Shown piece by piece: positions 24,723 to 33,851 of a stretch of 64,000 nt of DNA. Position 1 is the first letter of the stretch, and each line of letters starts with the position of its first letter. The DNA lies in NCBI RefSeq assembly GCF_020497125.1, contig NC_059080.1, forward strand, positions 49,045,563-49,109,562, written 5' to 3'. Position numbers and translations under genes: made by a program. Under the pieces are notes generated by a model. It saw nothing but the letters and a program-made list of their open reading frames with translations, did not search any database and was not told the origin of the DNA. This DNA comes from Mauremys mutica (Eukaryota > Chordata > Testudines > Geoemydidae).

Positions 24723-25879
24723 TCACCTGATGCATCCCAAGACCGCATTAGCTTTTCTAACCGCCATATCACGTTGGCGGCTCATAGTCATCCTGTGATC
24801 AACCAATACTTCGAGGTCCTTCTCCGCCTCTGTTACTTCCAACTGATGTGTCCCCAATTTATAACCAAAATTCTTGTTGTTAATCCCTAAATGCATGACC
24901 TTGCACTTTTCACTATTAAATTTCATCCTATTACTATTACTCCAGTTTACGAGGTCATCCAGATCTTCCTGTATGACATCCCGGTCTTTCTCTGTGTTAG
25001 CAATACCTCCCAGCTTTGTGTAATCTGCAAACTTTATTAGCGTGTTCCCACTTTTTGTGCCAAGGTCAGTAATAAAAAGATTAAATAAGATTGGTCCCAA
25101 AACTGATCCCTGAGGAACTCCACTAGTAACCTCCTTCCAGCCTGACAGTTCACCTTTCAGTATGAACCGTTGGAGTCTCCCCTTTAACCAGTTCCTTATC
25201 CACCTTTCAATTTTCATATTGATCCCCATCTTTTCCAATTTAACTAATAACTCCCCATGTGGAACCGTATCAAATGCCTTACTGAAATAGAGGTAAATTA
25301 GATCCACTGTGTTTCCTTTGTCAAAAATATCTGTTACCTTCTCAAAGAAGGAGATCAGGTTGGTTTGGCATGATCTACCTTTTGTAAAACCATGTTGTAT
25401 TTTGTCCCAATTATCATTGACCTCACGGTCCTTAACTACTTTCTCATTCAAAATTTTTTTCAAGACCTTGCATACTACAGATTTCAAACTAAAAGGCCTA
25501 TAGTTACTCAGATCACTTTTTTCCCTTTCTTAAAAATAGAAACTATGTTAGCAATTCTCCAGTCGTACGGTACGTCCCCTGAGTTTACTGATTCATTAAA
25601 AATTCTTGCTAATAGGCCTGCAATTTCTTGTGCTAGTTCCTTTAATATTCTTGGATGAAGATTATCTGGGCCCCCTGATTTAGTCCCATTAAGCTGTTTG
25701 AGTTTGGCTTCTATCTTGGATGTGGTAATATCTACCTCCATATCCTCATTCCCATTTGTCATCCTACCATTATGCCTAAGCTCCTTATTAAAGACTGAGG
25801 CAAAGCATTTGTTTAGATATTGGGCCATGCCTAGATTATCCTTAACCTCCACTCCATCCTCAGTATTTAGTGGTCCCAC
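24723..25879 (-). pseudogene. CR1 ORF2 reverse transcriptase, dead copy
   Basis: Frames at 25879-25508 and 25487-24723 (minus) together cover the RT. Visible motifs are LNGTKSGGPDNLHPRILKEL, HGFTKGRSCQTNLISF, SGVPQGSVLGPILFNLFITD and KFADYTKLGG. In CR1 RTs the catalytic aspartates sit in an LDFSKAFD box and an FADDTK box. Here the first reads LYFSKAFD and the second FADYTK, so two active-site aspartates are tyrosines. A frameshift and stop lie between the two frames. Confidence 0.85.
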
Positions 25880-27235
25880 TTCTCCTTCTTTGTTTTCTTC
25901 TTATTTATATGGCTATAGAACCTTTTACTATTGGTTTTAATTCCCTTTGCAAGGTCCAACTCTACATGCCTTTTGGCCTTTCTCACTTTATCCCTACATG
26001 TTCTGACCTCAATAAGGTAGCTTTCCTTGCTAATCCCTCCCATCTTCCACTCCTTGTTGGCTTTCTGCTTTTTCTTAATCACCTCTCTGAGATGCTTGCT
26101 CATCCAGCTTGGTCTACAACTCCTGCCTATGAATTTTTTCCCCTTTCTTGGGATGCAGGCTTCTGATAGTTTCTGCAACTTTGACTTGAAGTAATTCCAG
26201 GCCTTCTCTGCCTTTAGATCCCCAAGTTCTTCAGTCCAATCCACTTCCCTAACTAATTTCCTTAATTCTTTAAAGTTAGCCCTTTTGAAATAAAAAACCC
26301 TAGTCACAGATCTATTTTTGTTTATCCTTCCATCTAGTTTGAATTGAATTTGCTCATGATCACTCGAACCAAGGTTGTCCCCTACAACCATTTCTTCTAT
26401 GAGGTCCTCACTACTCACCAAAACCGAATCTAAAATGGCATCCTCTCTTGTTGGTTCTTGAACTACTTGGTGAAGGAATCCATCAGCTATCACATCCAGA
26501 AAAATCTGAGCCCTATTATTATTACTAGCACTTGTCCTCCAGTCTATATCTGGGAAGTTAGTCTCCCATGATCACACAATTCCCATTTGTGTTTACTTCA
26601 TTAAAAACATTAAATAGGTCTCTATCCATATCAGCAGCAAAGAATCCTGTGGCACCTTATAGACTAACAGACGTTTTGGAGCATGAGCTTTCGTGGGTGA
26701 ATACCCACTTCGTTGGATGCATGTCTATCCATATCAAATCAGATCCCAGCGGTCTGTAGCACACCCCAAGCACTGTCTCAGGGGAGGCTCTAGTAGCTTT
26801 CTTTCCCAATGTGATTTTTGCCCAGACAGACTCGGTCTTATCCATTCCATCACTTCTTATTTCTTTACAGTCTACCTCATCATTGATATACAATGCTACT
26901 CCACCACCTTTGCCTTTATTTCTGTCTTTCCTAAACAGCACATAGCCTTCAATACCTGTACTCCAGTCTTGCACCAGTAGCTCTAGTTCCTCCATTTTGT
27001 TACCTAGGCTCCTCGCATTAGTGTACAAACATCTTAATTTTTGCTGTGTGGTTTCACTGTCATTCTCTACCCGATTAGGCACAGACATTCTACCACCAGT
27101 ATCACTTATTAGACTGGTATCTACACTACCCTTCCTCCTTATGTCCATTCTCCTGCCCACGGCTGTATCCTTTCTTACTTTTTCTTCCCTTTCAATGTTA
27201 AATTCTGGCGTGGAGATTACCTGGACATCTCCCAA
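25867..27235 (-). pseudogene. CR1 ORF2 apurinic-type endonuclease, dead copy
   Basis: On the minus strand, 27235-26657 begins the endonuclease (KLRCLYTNARSLGNKMEELE, VLGVCYRPLG) and 26493-25867 ends it (VVGDNLGSSDHEQIQFKL, with the SDH catalytic His box). Between ELELLVQ and DWSTGIEGYVLF the family usually has a short segment with the ETWW-type catalytic Glu; it is absent, apparently an in-frame deletion. A 90-bp insertion at 26634-26723 also breaks the frame. The domain would nick target DNA for reverse transcription; this one cannot. Confidence 0.75.
26634..26723. mobile_element. 90-bp repeat unit with 13-bp target duplication
   Basis: The unit begins GCAGCAAAGAATCCTGTGG and ends CGTTGGATGCATG. 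It is flanked by perfect copies of TCTATCCATATCA at 26621-26633 and 26724-26736. Its body (GTGGCACCTTATAGACTAAC, GAGCATGAGCTTTCGTGGG) is related to the long palindromic element at 43088-43367. A 13-bp duplication is longer than hAT (8 bp) or Harbinger (3 bp) duplications and more like LINE-mediated insertion. Confidence 0.8.
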
Positions 27236-27252
27236 CCATCTCCCCCAAATTC

Positions 27253-27967
27253 CTAGTTTAAAGCTCTCTTAATCAGTTTTGCCAGCGTCCATCCTAGAAG
27301 TCTATTTCCCTCCTTACTCAGGTGAAGTCCATCCCGAGAGAACAGTCCTCTGTCCATGAATGCTTCCCAGTGACCATACATCCCAAAGCCCTCCTTATAG
27401 CACCAGTGCCTGAGCCATCTGTTGATCGCCATAATCTTGTCACACCTTTGTTGCCCTTCTCTAGGAACAGGCAGAATCCCACTGAAGATCACCTGAGCCT
27501 CGATTTCCTTAAGAGTCTTCCCCAGCCTGGCATAGTCTCCCTTGATACGTTCCAGCGAGAATCTAGCCGTATCATTCAGTCCCACATGAAGGACAATCAG
27601 TGGATTCTTTCCCGCTCCCGTTAGGATCCTTTTCAGCCTCGGGTCCACATCCCGTATCTTAGCACCCAGCAGACAGCACACCCTTCTGTTCTCCGGATCA
27701 GCTCCAGTTACAGGCCTGTCTGTTCTTCTCAGTAAGGAGTCCCCAATCACATAGACCTACCTTTTCATGGTGACGGTGCGATTCTCCGGTCTATCCCCTG
27801 TTCCCTCTGGCTGCAAGTCCTCTCGATTTCTATTGTCCCTTGCAATCCTCCGCAACCCATCCCATATCCTGCTGCGGCTCATATTTGGTGGTGTTGTCTC
27901 CATTGACTCTTCCCCTCTTTCTATAGGACTAGCTGCTCTTCTCTTCTTCCTTGCCCACTCACCTTAG
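27253..27967 (-). pseudogene. CR1 ORF1, C-terminal SGNH/GDSL esterase domain
   Basis: The minus-strand frame 27750-27253 reads VIGDSLLRR (block I GDS with the nucleophile Ser), VLHVGLNDT (block III with the Asn of GxND) and SRDGLHLSKEGNRLLG (block V with DxxH). These are the hallmarks of the SGNH-hydrolase domain carried in ORF1 of CR1 LINEs. Directly upstream on the minus strand (27967-27760) the frame continues as a basic linker (GEWARKKRR, MSRSRIWDGLRRI). A TAG at 27759-27757 (+ strand CTA) splits the two, probably from CAG. The catalytic triad itself looks preserved. The ORF start lies beyond the nested insertion, at about 30200. Confidence 0.8.
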
Positions 27968-29783
27968 AATCATAGAATCTCAGGGTTGGAAGGGACCTCA
28001 TGAGGTCATCTAGTCCAACCCCCTGCTCAAAGCAGGACCAATCCCAACTAAATCATCCCATCCAGGGCTTTGTCAAGCCTGACCTTAAAGACCTCTAAGG
28101 AAGGAGATTCCACCACCTTCCTAGGTAACGCATTCCAGTTCCTTACCACCCTACTAGTGAAAAAGTTTTTCCTAATGTCCAACCTAAACCTCCCCCTCTG
28201 CAACTTGAGACCATTACTCCTTGTTCTGTCATCTTCTACCACTGAGAACAGTCTAGATCCATCCTCCTTGGAACCCCCTTTCAGGTAATTGAAAGCAGCT
28301 ATCAAATCCCGCCTCGTTCTTCTCTTCTGCAGGCTAAACAATCCCAGTTCCCTCAGCCTCTCCTCATAAGTCATGTGCTCCAGCCCCCTAATCATTTTTG
28401 TTGCCCTCCGCTGGACTGTCTCCAATTTATCCACATCCTTCTTGTAGTGTAGGGCCCAAAACTGGACACAGTACTCCAAATGAGGCCTCACCAGTGCTGA
28501 GTAGAGGGGAATGATCACATCCCTCGATCTGCTGGAAATGCCCCTACTTATACAACTCAAAATGCCATTAGCCTTCTTGGCAACAAGGGCACACTGCTGA
28601 CTCATATTCAGCTTTTCGTCCACCGTAACCCCTAGGTCCTTTTCTGCAGAACTGCTGCCCAGCCATTCGGTCCCTAGTCTGTAGCAGTACATGGGATTCT
28701 GCCGTCCTAAGTGCAGGACTCTGCACTTGTCCTTGTTGAACCTCATCATATTTCTTTTGGCCCAATTCTCTAATTTGTCTAGGTCCCTCTGTATCCTATC
28801 CCTACCCTCCAGCGTATCAACCACTCCTCCCAGTTTAGTGTCATCTGCAAACTTGCTGAGGGTGCAGTCCACACCATCCTCCGGATCGTTAATGAAGATA
28901 TTGAACAAAACCGGCCCCAGCACCAACCCTTGGGGCACTCCACTTGATACCGGCTGCCAACTAGACATGGAACCATTGATCACTACCCGTTGAGCCCGAC
29001 CATCTAGCCAGTTTTCTATCCACCTTACCGTCGATTCATCCAGCCCATACTTCTTTAACTTGCTGGCAAGAATACTGTGGGAGACTGTATCAAAAGCTTT
29101 GCTAAAGTCCAGAAATAGCACATCCACTGCTTTCCCCTCCTCCACAGAGCCGGTTATCTCATCATAGAAGGCAATTAGGTTAGTCAGGCATGACTTGCCC
29201 TTGGTGAATCCATGCTGACTGTTCCTGATCACTTTCCCCTCCTTTAAGTGGTTCAAAATTGATTCCTTGAGGACCTGCTCCATGATTTTTCCAGGGACTG
29301 AGGTGAGACTGACTGGCCTGTAGTTCCCTGGATCTTCCTTCTTCCCTTTTTTAAAGATGGGCACTACATTACCTTTTTTCCAGTCATCCAGGACCTCCCC
29401 CAATCGCCATGATTTTTCAAAGATAATGGCCAATGGCTCTGCAATCTCATCGGCCAACTCCTTTAGCACCCTCGGATGCAGTGCATCCGGCCCCATGGAT
29501 TTGTGCTCGTCCAGCTTTTCTAAATAGTCCCGAACTACTTCTTTCTCCACAGAGAGCTGGTCACCTCCTCCCCTTACCGTGCTGCAGAGTGCAGCTGTCT
29601 GGGAGCTGACCTTCTCTGTGAAGACAGAGGCAAAAAAAGCATTGAGTACACTAGCTTTCTCCACATCCTCTGTCACTAGGTTCCCTCCCTCATTCAGCAA
29701 GGGGCCCACACTTTCCTTGACTTTCTTCTTGTTGCTAGCATACCTGAAGAAACCCTTCTTGTTACTCCTAACATCTCCGCCTT
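27964..29783 (-). mobile_element. Younger CR1 LINE nested in the older CR1
   Basis: The 3' end is at 27964 (+ strand TTAGAATCATAGAATCTCAGGG, i.e. CCCTGAGATTCTATGATTCTAA in its own sense). The 5' truncation falls within ORF2 near 29783 ([11 protein letters not shown]). On both sides the older CR1's ORF1 resumes: a coiled-coil/FAELEMM region at about 29850-29800 and GEWARKKRR at 27967-27940. It is in the same orientation as its host. No clear target duplication is visible. Confidence 0.88.
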
Positions 29784-29793
29784 CAGCGACCAC
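28048..29793 (-). CDS. CR1 ORF2 reverse transcriptase, 5'-truncated but open
   Basis: A frame of 581 codons is open from a GTG at 29793, in the flanking sequence, to the stop at 28048; the true ORF2 start is missing because the element is truncated. It holds the full RT with intact active-site boxes ([15 protein letters not shown] and [10 protein letters not shown]), the SGVPQG box, and the C-terminal CR1 domain ([35 protein letters not shown]). It has no endonuclease, so it could not move itself. The uninterrupted length suggests a fairly recent insertion. It is retrotransposon-derived, not a host protein. Confidence 0.85.
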   Translation of the reverse strand: MVAEGGDVRSNKKGFFRYASNKKKVKESVGPLLNEGGNLVTEDVEKASVLNAFFASVFTEKVSSQTAALCSTVRGGGDQLSVEKEVVRDYLEKLDEHKSMGPDALHPRVLKELADEIAEPLAIIFEKSWRLGEVLDDWKKGNVVPIFKKGKKEDPGNYRPVSLTSVPGKIMEQVLKESILNHLKEGKVIRNSQHGFTKGKSCLTNLIAFYDEITGSVEEGKAVDVLFLDFSKAFDTVSHSILASKLKKYGLDESTVRWIENWLDGRAQRVVINGSMSSWQPVSSGVPQGLVLGPVLFNIFINDPEDGVDCTLSKFADDTKLGGVVDTLEGRDRIQRDLDKLENWAKRNMMRFNKDKCRVLHLGRQNPMYCYRLGTEWLGSSSAEKDLGVTVDEKLNMSQQCALVAKKANGILSCISRGISSRSRDVIIPLYSALVRPHLEYCVQFWALHYKKDVDKLETVQRRATKMIRGLEHMTYEERLRELGLFSLQKRRTRRDLIAAFNYLKGGSKEDGSRLFSVVEDDRTRSNGLKLQRGRFRLDIRKNFFTSRVVRNWNALPRKVVESPSLEVFKVRLDKALDGMI

Positions 29794-29799
29794 ATGCTC

Positions 29800-30213
29800 T
29801 GCCCCTTCATCATTTCCAACTCTGCAAACCTGTTCCTGAGCTGTTTCTCAGGAACTGGGCCGTCTTTTCCTCTGCCTGGTTCTCTTAGTCACATGCTTCC
29901 ACTGTCCACTTTCTTCACCCAGCAGTCTCCCCTCAGAATTCTTTGGTCCTTCTTCCATCTGCAAGTCTGAGCTTTTCCCTTCAGCCTCCTCATGTCTTTG
30001 CTCCATCATCTGCTCGAACCCCCTTCTAAACTCAACCAGAGTTTCCACCTGCATCTCCAATTCTCGGATCTTTTCTTCCATCAGCTTTATCAGACGGCAC
30101 TTCATGCTGACAAAACTTTTTTCAGGTACCCCCTCCAGGATCATGTACATGCCGCAGCTTCCACATCCAGTCATCCTCATTGTGTCTTTCACTGCTGCCT
30201 CTGTATCGGTCAT
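29800..30213 (-). pseudogene. CR1 ORF1, N-terminal coiled-coil part
   Basis: From ATG 30213 (minus) the frame reads MTDTEAAVKDTMRMTGCGSC, then a Glu/Lys/Leu-rich heptad-like stretch (LIKLMEEKIRELEMQVETLV), and ends with a basic run (KRTRQRKRRPS). It then continues, slightly frame-shifted, to a [11 protein letters not shown] motif near 29815. A Cys pair plus coiled coil before a basic region is the known start of CR1 ORF1, the nucleic-acid-binding partner of ORF2. It is cut from its esterase half by the nested CR1. Confidence 0.72.
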
Positions 30214-30409
30214 AGCCTTGCCACCTAAAATCTGTTAGTCCAGGAAACACAAACCAAAGCAAACCACCACCACCTACAGCAAATCAAACCCCCAACGGGC
30301 ACCAGAACACCAGCAGAACACCACCCGCTCCCTTCACTAGCCTGTCTATTCCTCTGCCTAGGTCTCTTAGTCTCCCCCACAAACTCCCCCTGCAAACTCC
30401 CACTGAAAC

Positions 30410-30690
30410 TCACCTGTTTACAGCTCTGTTTCCTGGCTCCTGTGCCGCTGCAGCTGTCTATGCCACTTCCTGACTGGCTGGCTACCTTTATAGGACTCCT
30501 AAGCAGAGAAGCCCCACTCCCTAATCAGGGCTCAGTTTCTCTCCCAGCACACTGCCCCTACCAGCCTCCACACATATAACTATAAAATACAATACACAAA
30601 ATACAAAAACCTTCTCCTCCAACAGAATTCCCACTGAAACTTCCCTGTTTACACCTCTGTTTGCTGACTCCTGTGTGCTGCAGCTGTCTA
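30410..30690 (-). repeat. Tandem 5'-UTR motif of the older CR1
   Basis: Two related blocks lie about 230 bp apart: CTGTTTACAGCTCTGTTTCCTGGCTCC...GCTGCAGCTGTCTATGCC near 30415-30465, and CTGTTTACACCTCTGTTTGCTGACTCC...GCTGCAGCTGTCTATGC near 30645-30690. They suggest a 5' UTR built from tandem promoter-type monomers, as in some other LINEs. The second monomer is cut by the adjoining CR1 fragment. Confidence 0.6.
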
Positions 30691-30976
30691 TGCAGGAGGT
30701 CATCTAGTCCAACCCCTTGCTCAAAGCAGGACCAACCCCAACTAAATCATCCCAGCCAGGGCTTTGTCAAGCCTGACCTTAAAAATGTCTAAGGATTCCA
30801 CCACCTCCCTAAGTAACCAATTCCAGTGCTTCACCACCCTCCTAGTGAAATAGTGTTTCCTAATATCCAACCTAGACCTTCCCCACTGCAACTTGAGACC
30901 ATTGCTTCTTGTTCTGTCATCTGCCACCACTGAGAACAGCCTAGTTCCGTCCTCTTTGGAACTCCCCTTCAGGTAG
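30690..30976 (-). mobile_element. Short CR1 3' fragment
   Basis: In its own sense (minus) the fragment contains [41 protein letters not shown] and the 3' UTR with GGTTGGACTAGATGACCTCCT. It lacks the terminal ATTCTATGATT repeats and joins the 5' end of the larger CR1 at 30690. It is close in sequence to the CR1 at 33.9-36.1 kb. Confidence 0.8.
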
Positions 30977-31439
30977 TTGGAGACTCTTCCCCCTTTTCGT
31001 TAAGTGCATCCCATCTCTTCCTAGCAATCCTCCTTCCTGGAACAACATTCCATGGTCGAAGAATCCAAAGCTTTGTGTAAGAGGCAGGGATAAAATCCAG
31101 TTCTCCAAGGCAGCCTTCAAATGCCTTAACCGAGACCCTTCTTTTCCCCCCTACAATTCCATGCCTCATCTCTACATTCCATACAAATTCTGCAACAAAT
31201 GAAGCAGGGATCCTACAGACAACAGCCTCCTTTGCCGTACAGTGCTGATGCATCACCAGAGCAGGCCCAGCCTGTGCACCAAATGAGGCAGGTGGTCTGT
31301 GGAGAAAATAGTATGTGAACAGATGATTAAAGACTTTATCATAATGCATACACACAAGGGAGGCAAATTGCATAGGCTGAGTTTCAGGAATCTTGGGTTC
31401 TATTTCAGGCTTGAGAGGGGAGTGTTCTCTGTCTTCTCC

Positions 31440-32215
31440 GGTCCCCCTCAAGCTTGATCCCTTCTGCCCCAACCCCTGCAACTTGTCCCAGGTATGATCT
31501 CTTCCACACCCCTGGCTCCTTGTCCCAGTTTCCTCACCTTAGGCTTCTCATCGCAGTCCCAGTTGTCTTGCCCACCACGTCTCTCTCTTTTGGGCTCACC
31601 GTCAGAGTCCCAGTCTCACCCCCACCCCAACCCCCAGTCCATTTCCTTGCCCAAGCAGTGCCAGTTCTCCCCTCCCAACTCCTCATCTGATCTCTTTCCA
31701 CTCTTCCCCACCCAACCTCTGCCCTCCAGTCATGTCCATGTCTCCTCACTACCACTATTGGCTCCCAGTCCCAGTATCTCTTCTTGGGCTCCTCGTCCAA
31801 TCTTAGTCTCCCCCATCACCTCCCTGGCTCCTTATCCCAGTTTCTTTGCTCAGCCAATCCCAGTTCTCCCCTAGCTTCTTGTCTGATCTGTCTGCTTGGC
31901 CCCCAATACCCATTTCCCTCACCCCACCCACCTCTGGTTTCAAGTCCCAGTTCCTTTATACAGCCAATCTTAGTCTCGCCTTCGCTTCCCTGTTCCTTGT
32001 CTAATCTCAGAGTTCCTCCCGCAAACTGGCTCCCAGTTTCCTCCTACCCACTCCTGGTCTCTCCCACAATGTCTCCCAGCCTCCCCTCCATCCGGTTCCC
32101 CAGCTCCCACTCTCAATCTCCTTGCCCAACCAGTACCAGTCACAACTGCCTTCTTGTACCAATATACTCCTTTCCCTCCCTCCAGTCCGTCTCTTGTCCC
32201 CTTTGCATTTGAGTT
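31440..32215. repeat. C/T-rich degenerate tandem repeat
   Basis: The + strand is almost purine-free for about 775 bases and repeats phrases such as CTCCTTGTCCCAGTTTCCTC, CCCAGTTCTCCCCT and CTTGTCTGATCT at irregular intervals. Several long open frames here (31494-31874 and 31784-32212 on +, 31534-31800 on -) are by-products of the low complexity and are rich in Pro/Ser. It looks like a decayed minisatellite. Confidence 0.6.
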
Positions 32216-32538
32216 AAGTGGGTTCCTCCCTCACTCTGCCTGGGTGTCAGAAATAGCTAAACTGTTCTGATTGAAATTTTCCAGAAAAAAAAAATCAGCC
32301 TGAGGCAGACACCCAGCAGGAAAAATTTCAGCCCAAACAGTTAAAGTTTGGCAAATTTATAAGCAACTGAAAACAGGGTCTTGTAGTGGGAAGTGTCAGG
32401 TAACCTTAATAGGCAGTGCTATCCACACCACCTATAAAGTATAAGTAATGGCCCTGTCCGTAGAACAAAAGCCAGCCAACCATATCTGAATATATTTATT
32501 AGAGATTTTTAATAGAGCAGTTACAATATATGGTATTG

Positions 32539-32705
32539 GGGGGAGGGATAGCTCAGTGGTTTGAGCATTGGCCTGCTAAACCCAGGGTTGTGAGTTCAAT
32601 CCTTGAGGGGGCCATTTAGGGATTTGGGGATTGGTCCTGCTTTGAGCAGGGGGTTGGACTAGATGACCTCCTGTGGTCCCTTCCAACTCTAATAATCTAT
32701 GATTC
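32539..32705 (+). mobile_element. tRNA-derived SINE of the turtle Cry/PolIII type
   Basis: The head reads GGGAGGGATAGCTCAGTGGTTTGAGCATTGGCCTGCTAAACCCAGGGTTGTGAGTTCAATCC: a tRNA-like A box (TAGCTCAGTGG) and B box (GGTTGTGAGTTCAATCC). The tail matches CR1 3' ends (GGGTTGGACTAGATGACCTCC... ATCTATGATTC), showing that it borrows CR1 machinery. Perfect 10-bp flanks TATGGTATTG occur at 32529-32538 and 32706-32715. This SINE family is known from cryptodire turtles and is the best marker of the organism here. Confidence 0.9.
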
Positions 32706-32912
32706 TATGGTATTGCAAATATTTATTTTTACCAACAGTCAGGGCATATGCAGATTTTGTTTATATTGTTCATGTTTCAGTATTGTAAATAAAACTGAAG
32801 ATGAGGGACAAGGGGATGCTAGTGTTTCTTGATGTCCATTGGTCAAATCTAGACCATGTTAAGGGATTTTCCCCAGTTTCTAGTCATTCCTGTGTCTCTT
32901 GTGATCCAACAG

Positions 32913-33150
32913 GAGTTTACCAGCTACTTGCAGAAACATGATGAGGTCCTGACAGAACTGGAGAAAGCAACTAAGCACTTAAAGAAACTGGAAATGGTTT
33001 ATAAGGAGTTTGAATTGCAGAAGGTTTGCTATCTGCCACTCAACACTTTCCTGCTCAAGCCCATCCAGCGGCTGATACACTACAAGCTGATCCTGGGGAG
33101 ACTTTGCAAGCATTACACAGTAGAACACCAGGACTATGCCGACTGCAGGA
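32913..33150 (+). CDS. FARP2: FARP2 exon e: core of the DH domain
   Basis: The acceptor is TTGTGATCCAACAG at 32912, and the strong donor GTGAGT starts at 33151. It begins in phase 0 with EFTSYLQKHDEVLTELEKAT and continues through FELQKVCYLPLNTFLLKPIQ to LILGRLCKHYTVEHQDYADC. The LPLNTFLLKPIQRLIHYKLIL segment is DH conserved region 3, the main GTPase-contact helix in Dbl proteins. The exon ends one base into a codon. With the next exon the junction reads DCRNALK, where mammalian FARP2 has His-Asp in place of Arg-Asn. Confidence 0.95.
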
Positions 33151-33851
33151 GTGAGTGAGCAGTGAAGATGCTAGTCTGAATTCTGTTCTCTCCTTTATAT
33201 CAGTTTTGCATTTCAGCATCTCTTAGTGGATCTGGAAGTATTGCAGCTCAGAACTAAATGCAAAACTCATTTCTTTGACTTAGCTTTGCTCAAAAATTTT
33301 GTTATACACAGAACTCGCCCTCTCTTTCTCTCTGTCATGTGGATGCACAAGCAAGCTCGCCACCTAGAAGCTATGCTGTTTCTCCTGCAGGCTGAGAGTG
33401 TTTCTATTTTTACGTATGTGGCAGTTGCTCACATAACTATGGAGATGGGAGCTGTATATGTATCTAGCTCTCTTGGCTGAGATTTGCAAAGCTGTCTAGA
33501 GGATTTAGACACATCTATTAAATTTAATCCCCTAGGTGGCCTTGAAAATCTCAGCCTAAATATGTATTTTTCTTATGAAGATATGTCTTGTAACTGTTCC
33601 GTCTGGGTTCTGCCATTTAGCTCAAGACACATTCTTCAGAACTGCCAATAACAAGCAATCCGGTCCATCCTCCCTCTTCAATATTTCTGCTTCCATTGAA
33701 GAACTCCTAGATTACCTGTCCAGCGTTTGAGTGTGACCAGCACCACTCAGACAAGTGCCTAGCAGTGAGTTTCCTTTGCAGAGGCTACCATGTTCTCAGG
33801 TGTGCTAGCTCTTTTTGCACTTTTATTTGGCTTCCCTTCTGTGTTACAGAT

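Larger units (their letters stand above)
23787..30690 (-). mobile_element. Near full-length CR1 LINE, minus strand, host of nested insertions
   Basis: Read on the minus strand the element runs 5' UTR (30690 to about 30214), ORF1 (coiled coil, then esterase), ORF2 (endonuclease, RT) and 3' UTR (about 24700-23787). It is interrupted by a younger CR1 (27964-29783) in ORF1 and by a 90-bp unit (26634-26723) in the endonuclease. A second CR1 tail (23752-23785) abuts its 3' end. Multiple stops and lost catalytic residues make it dead. It fills most of a 10.6-kb FARP2 intron. Confidence 0.85.

Noticed and set aside
31494..32212. Long Pro/Ser-rich open frames
   Set aside because: They come from the C/T-rich tract, overlap one another in several frames, and have no domain or splice logic.
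32539..32610. tRNA gene
   Set aside because: The A/B-box-like sequence belongs to a SINE head; it continues into a CR1 tail and is flanked by a target duplication.
32913..33150. The gene is FARP1 rather than FARP2
   Set aside because: The inter-PH and PH2 segments (RANTTMHVCWYRN, FFYKTHQDDYPLAS, PVEADGI) fit FARP2 better than FARP1 as I know the families; an alignment would settle it.
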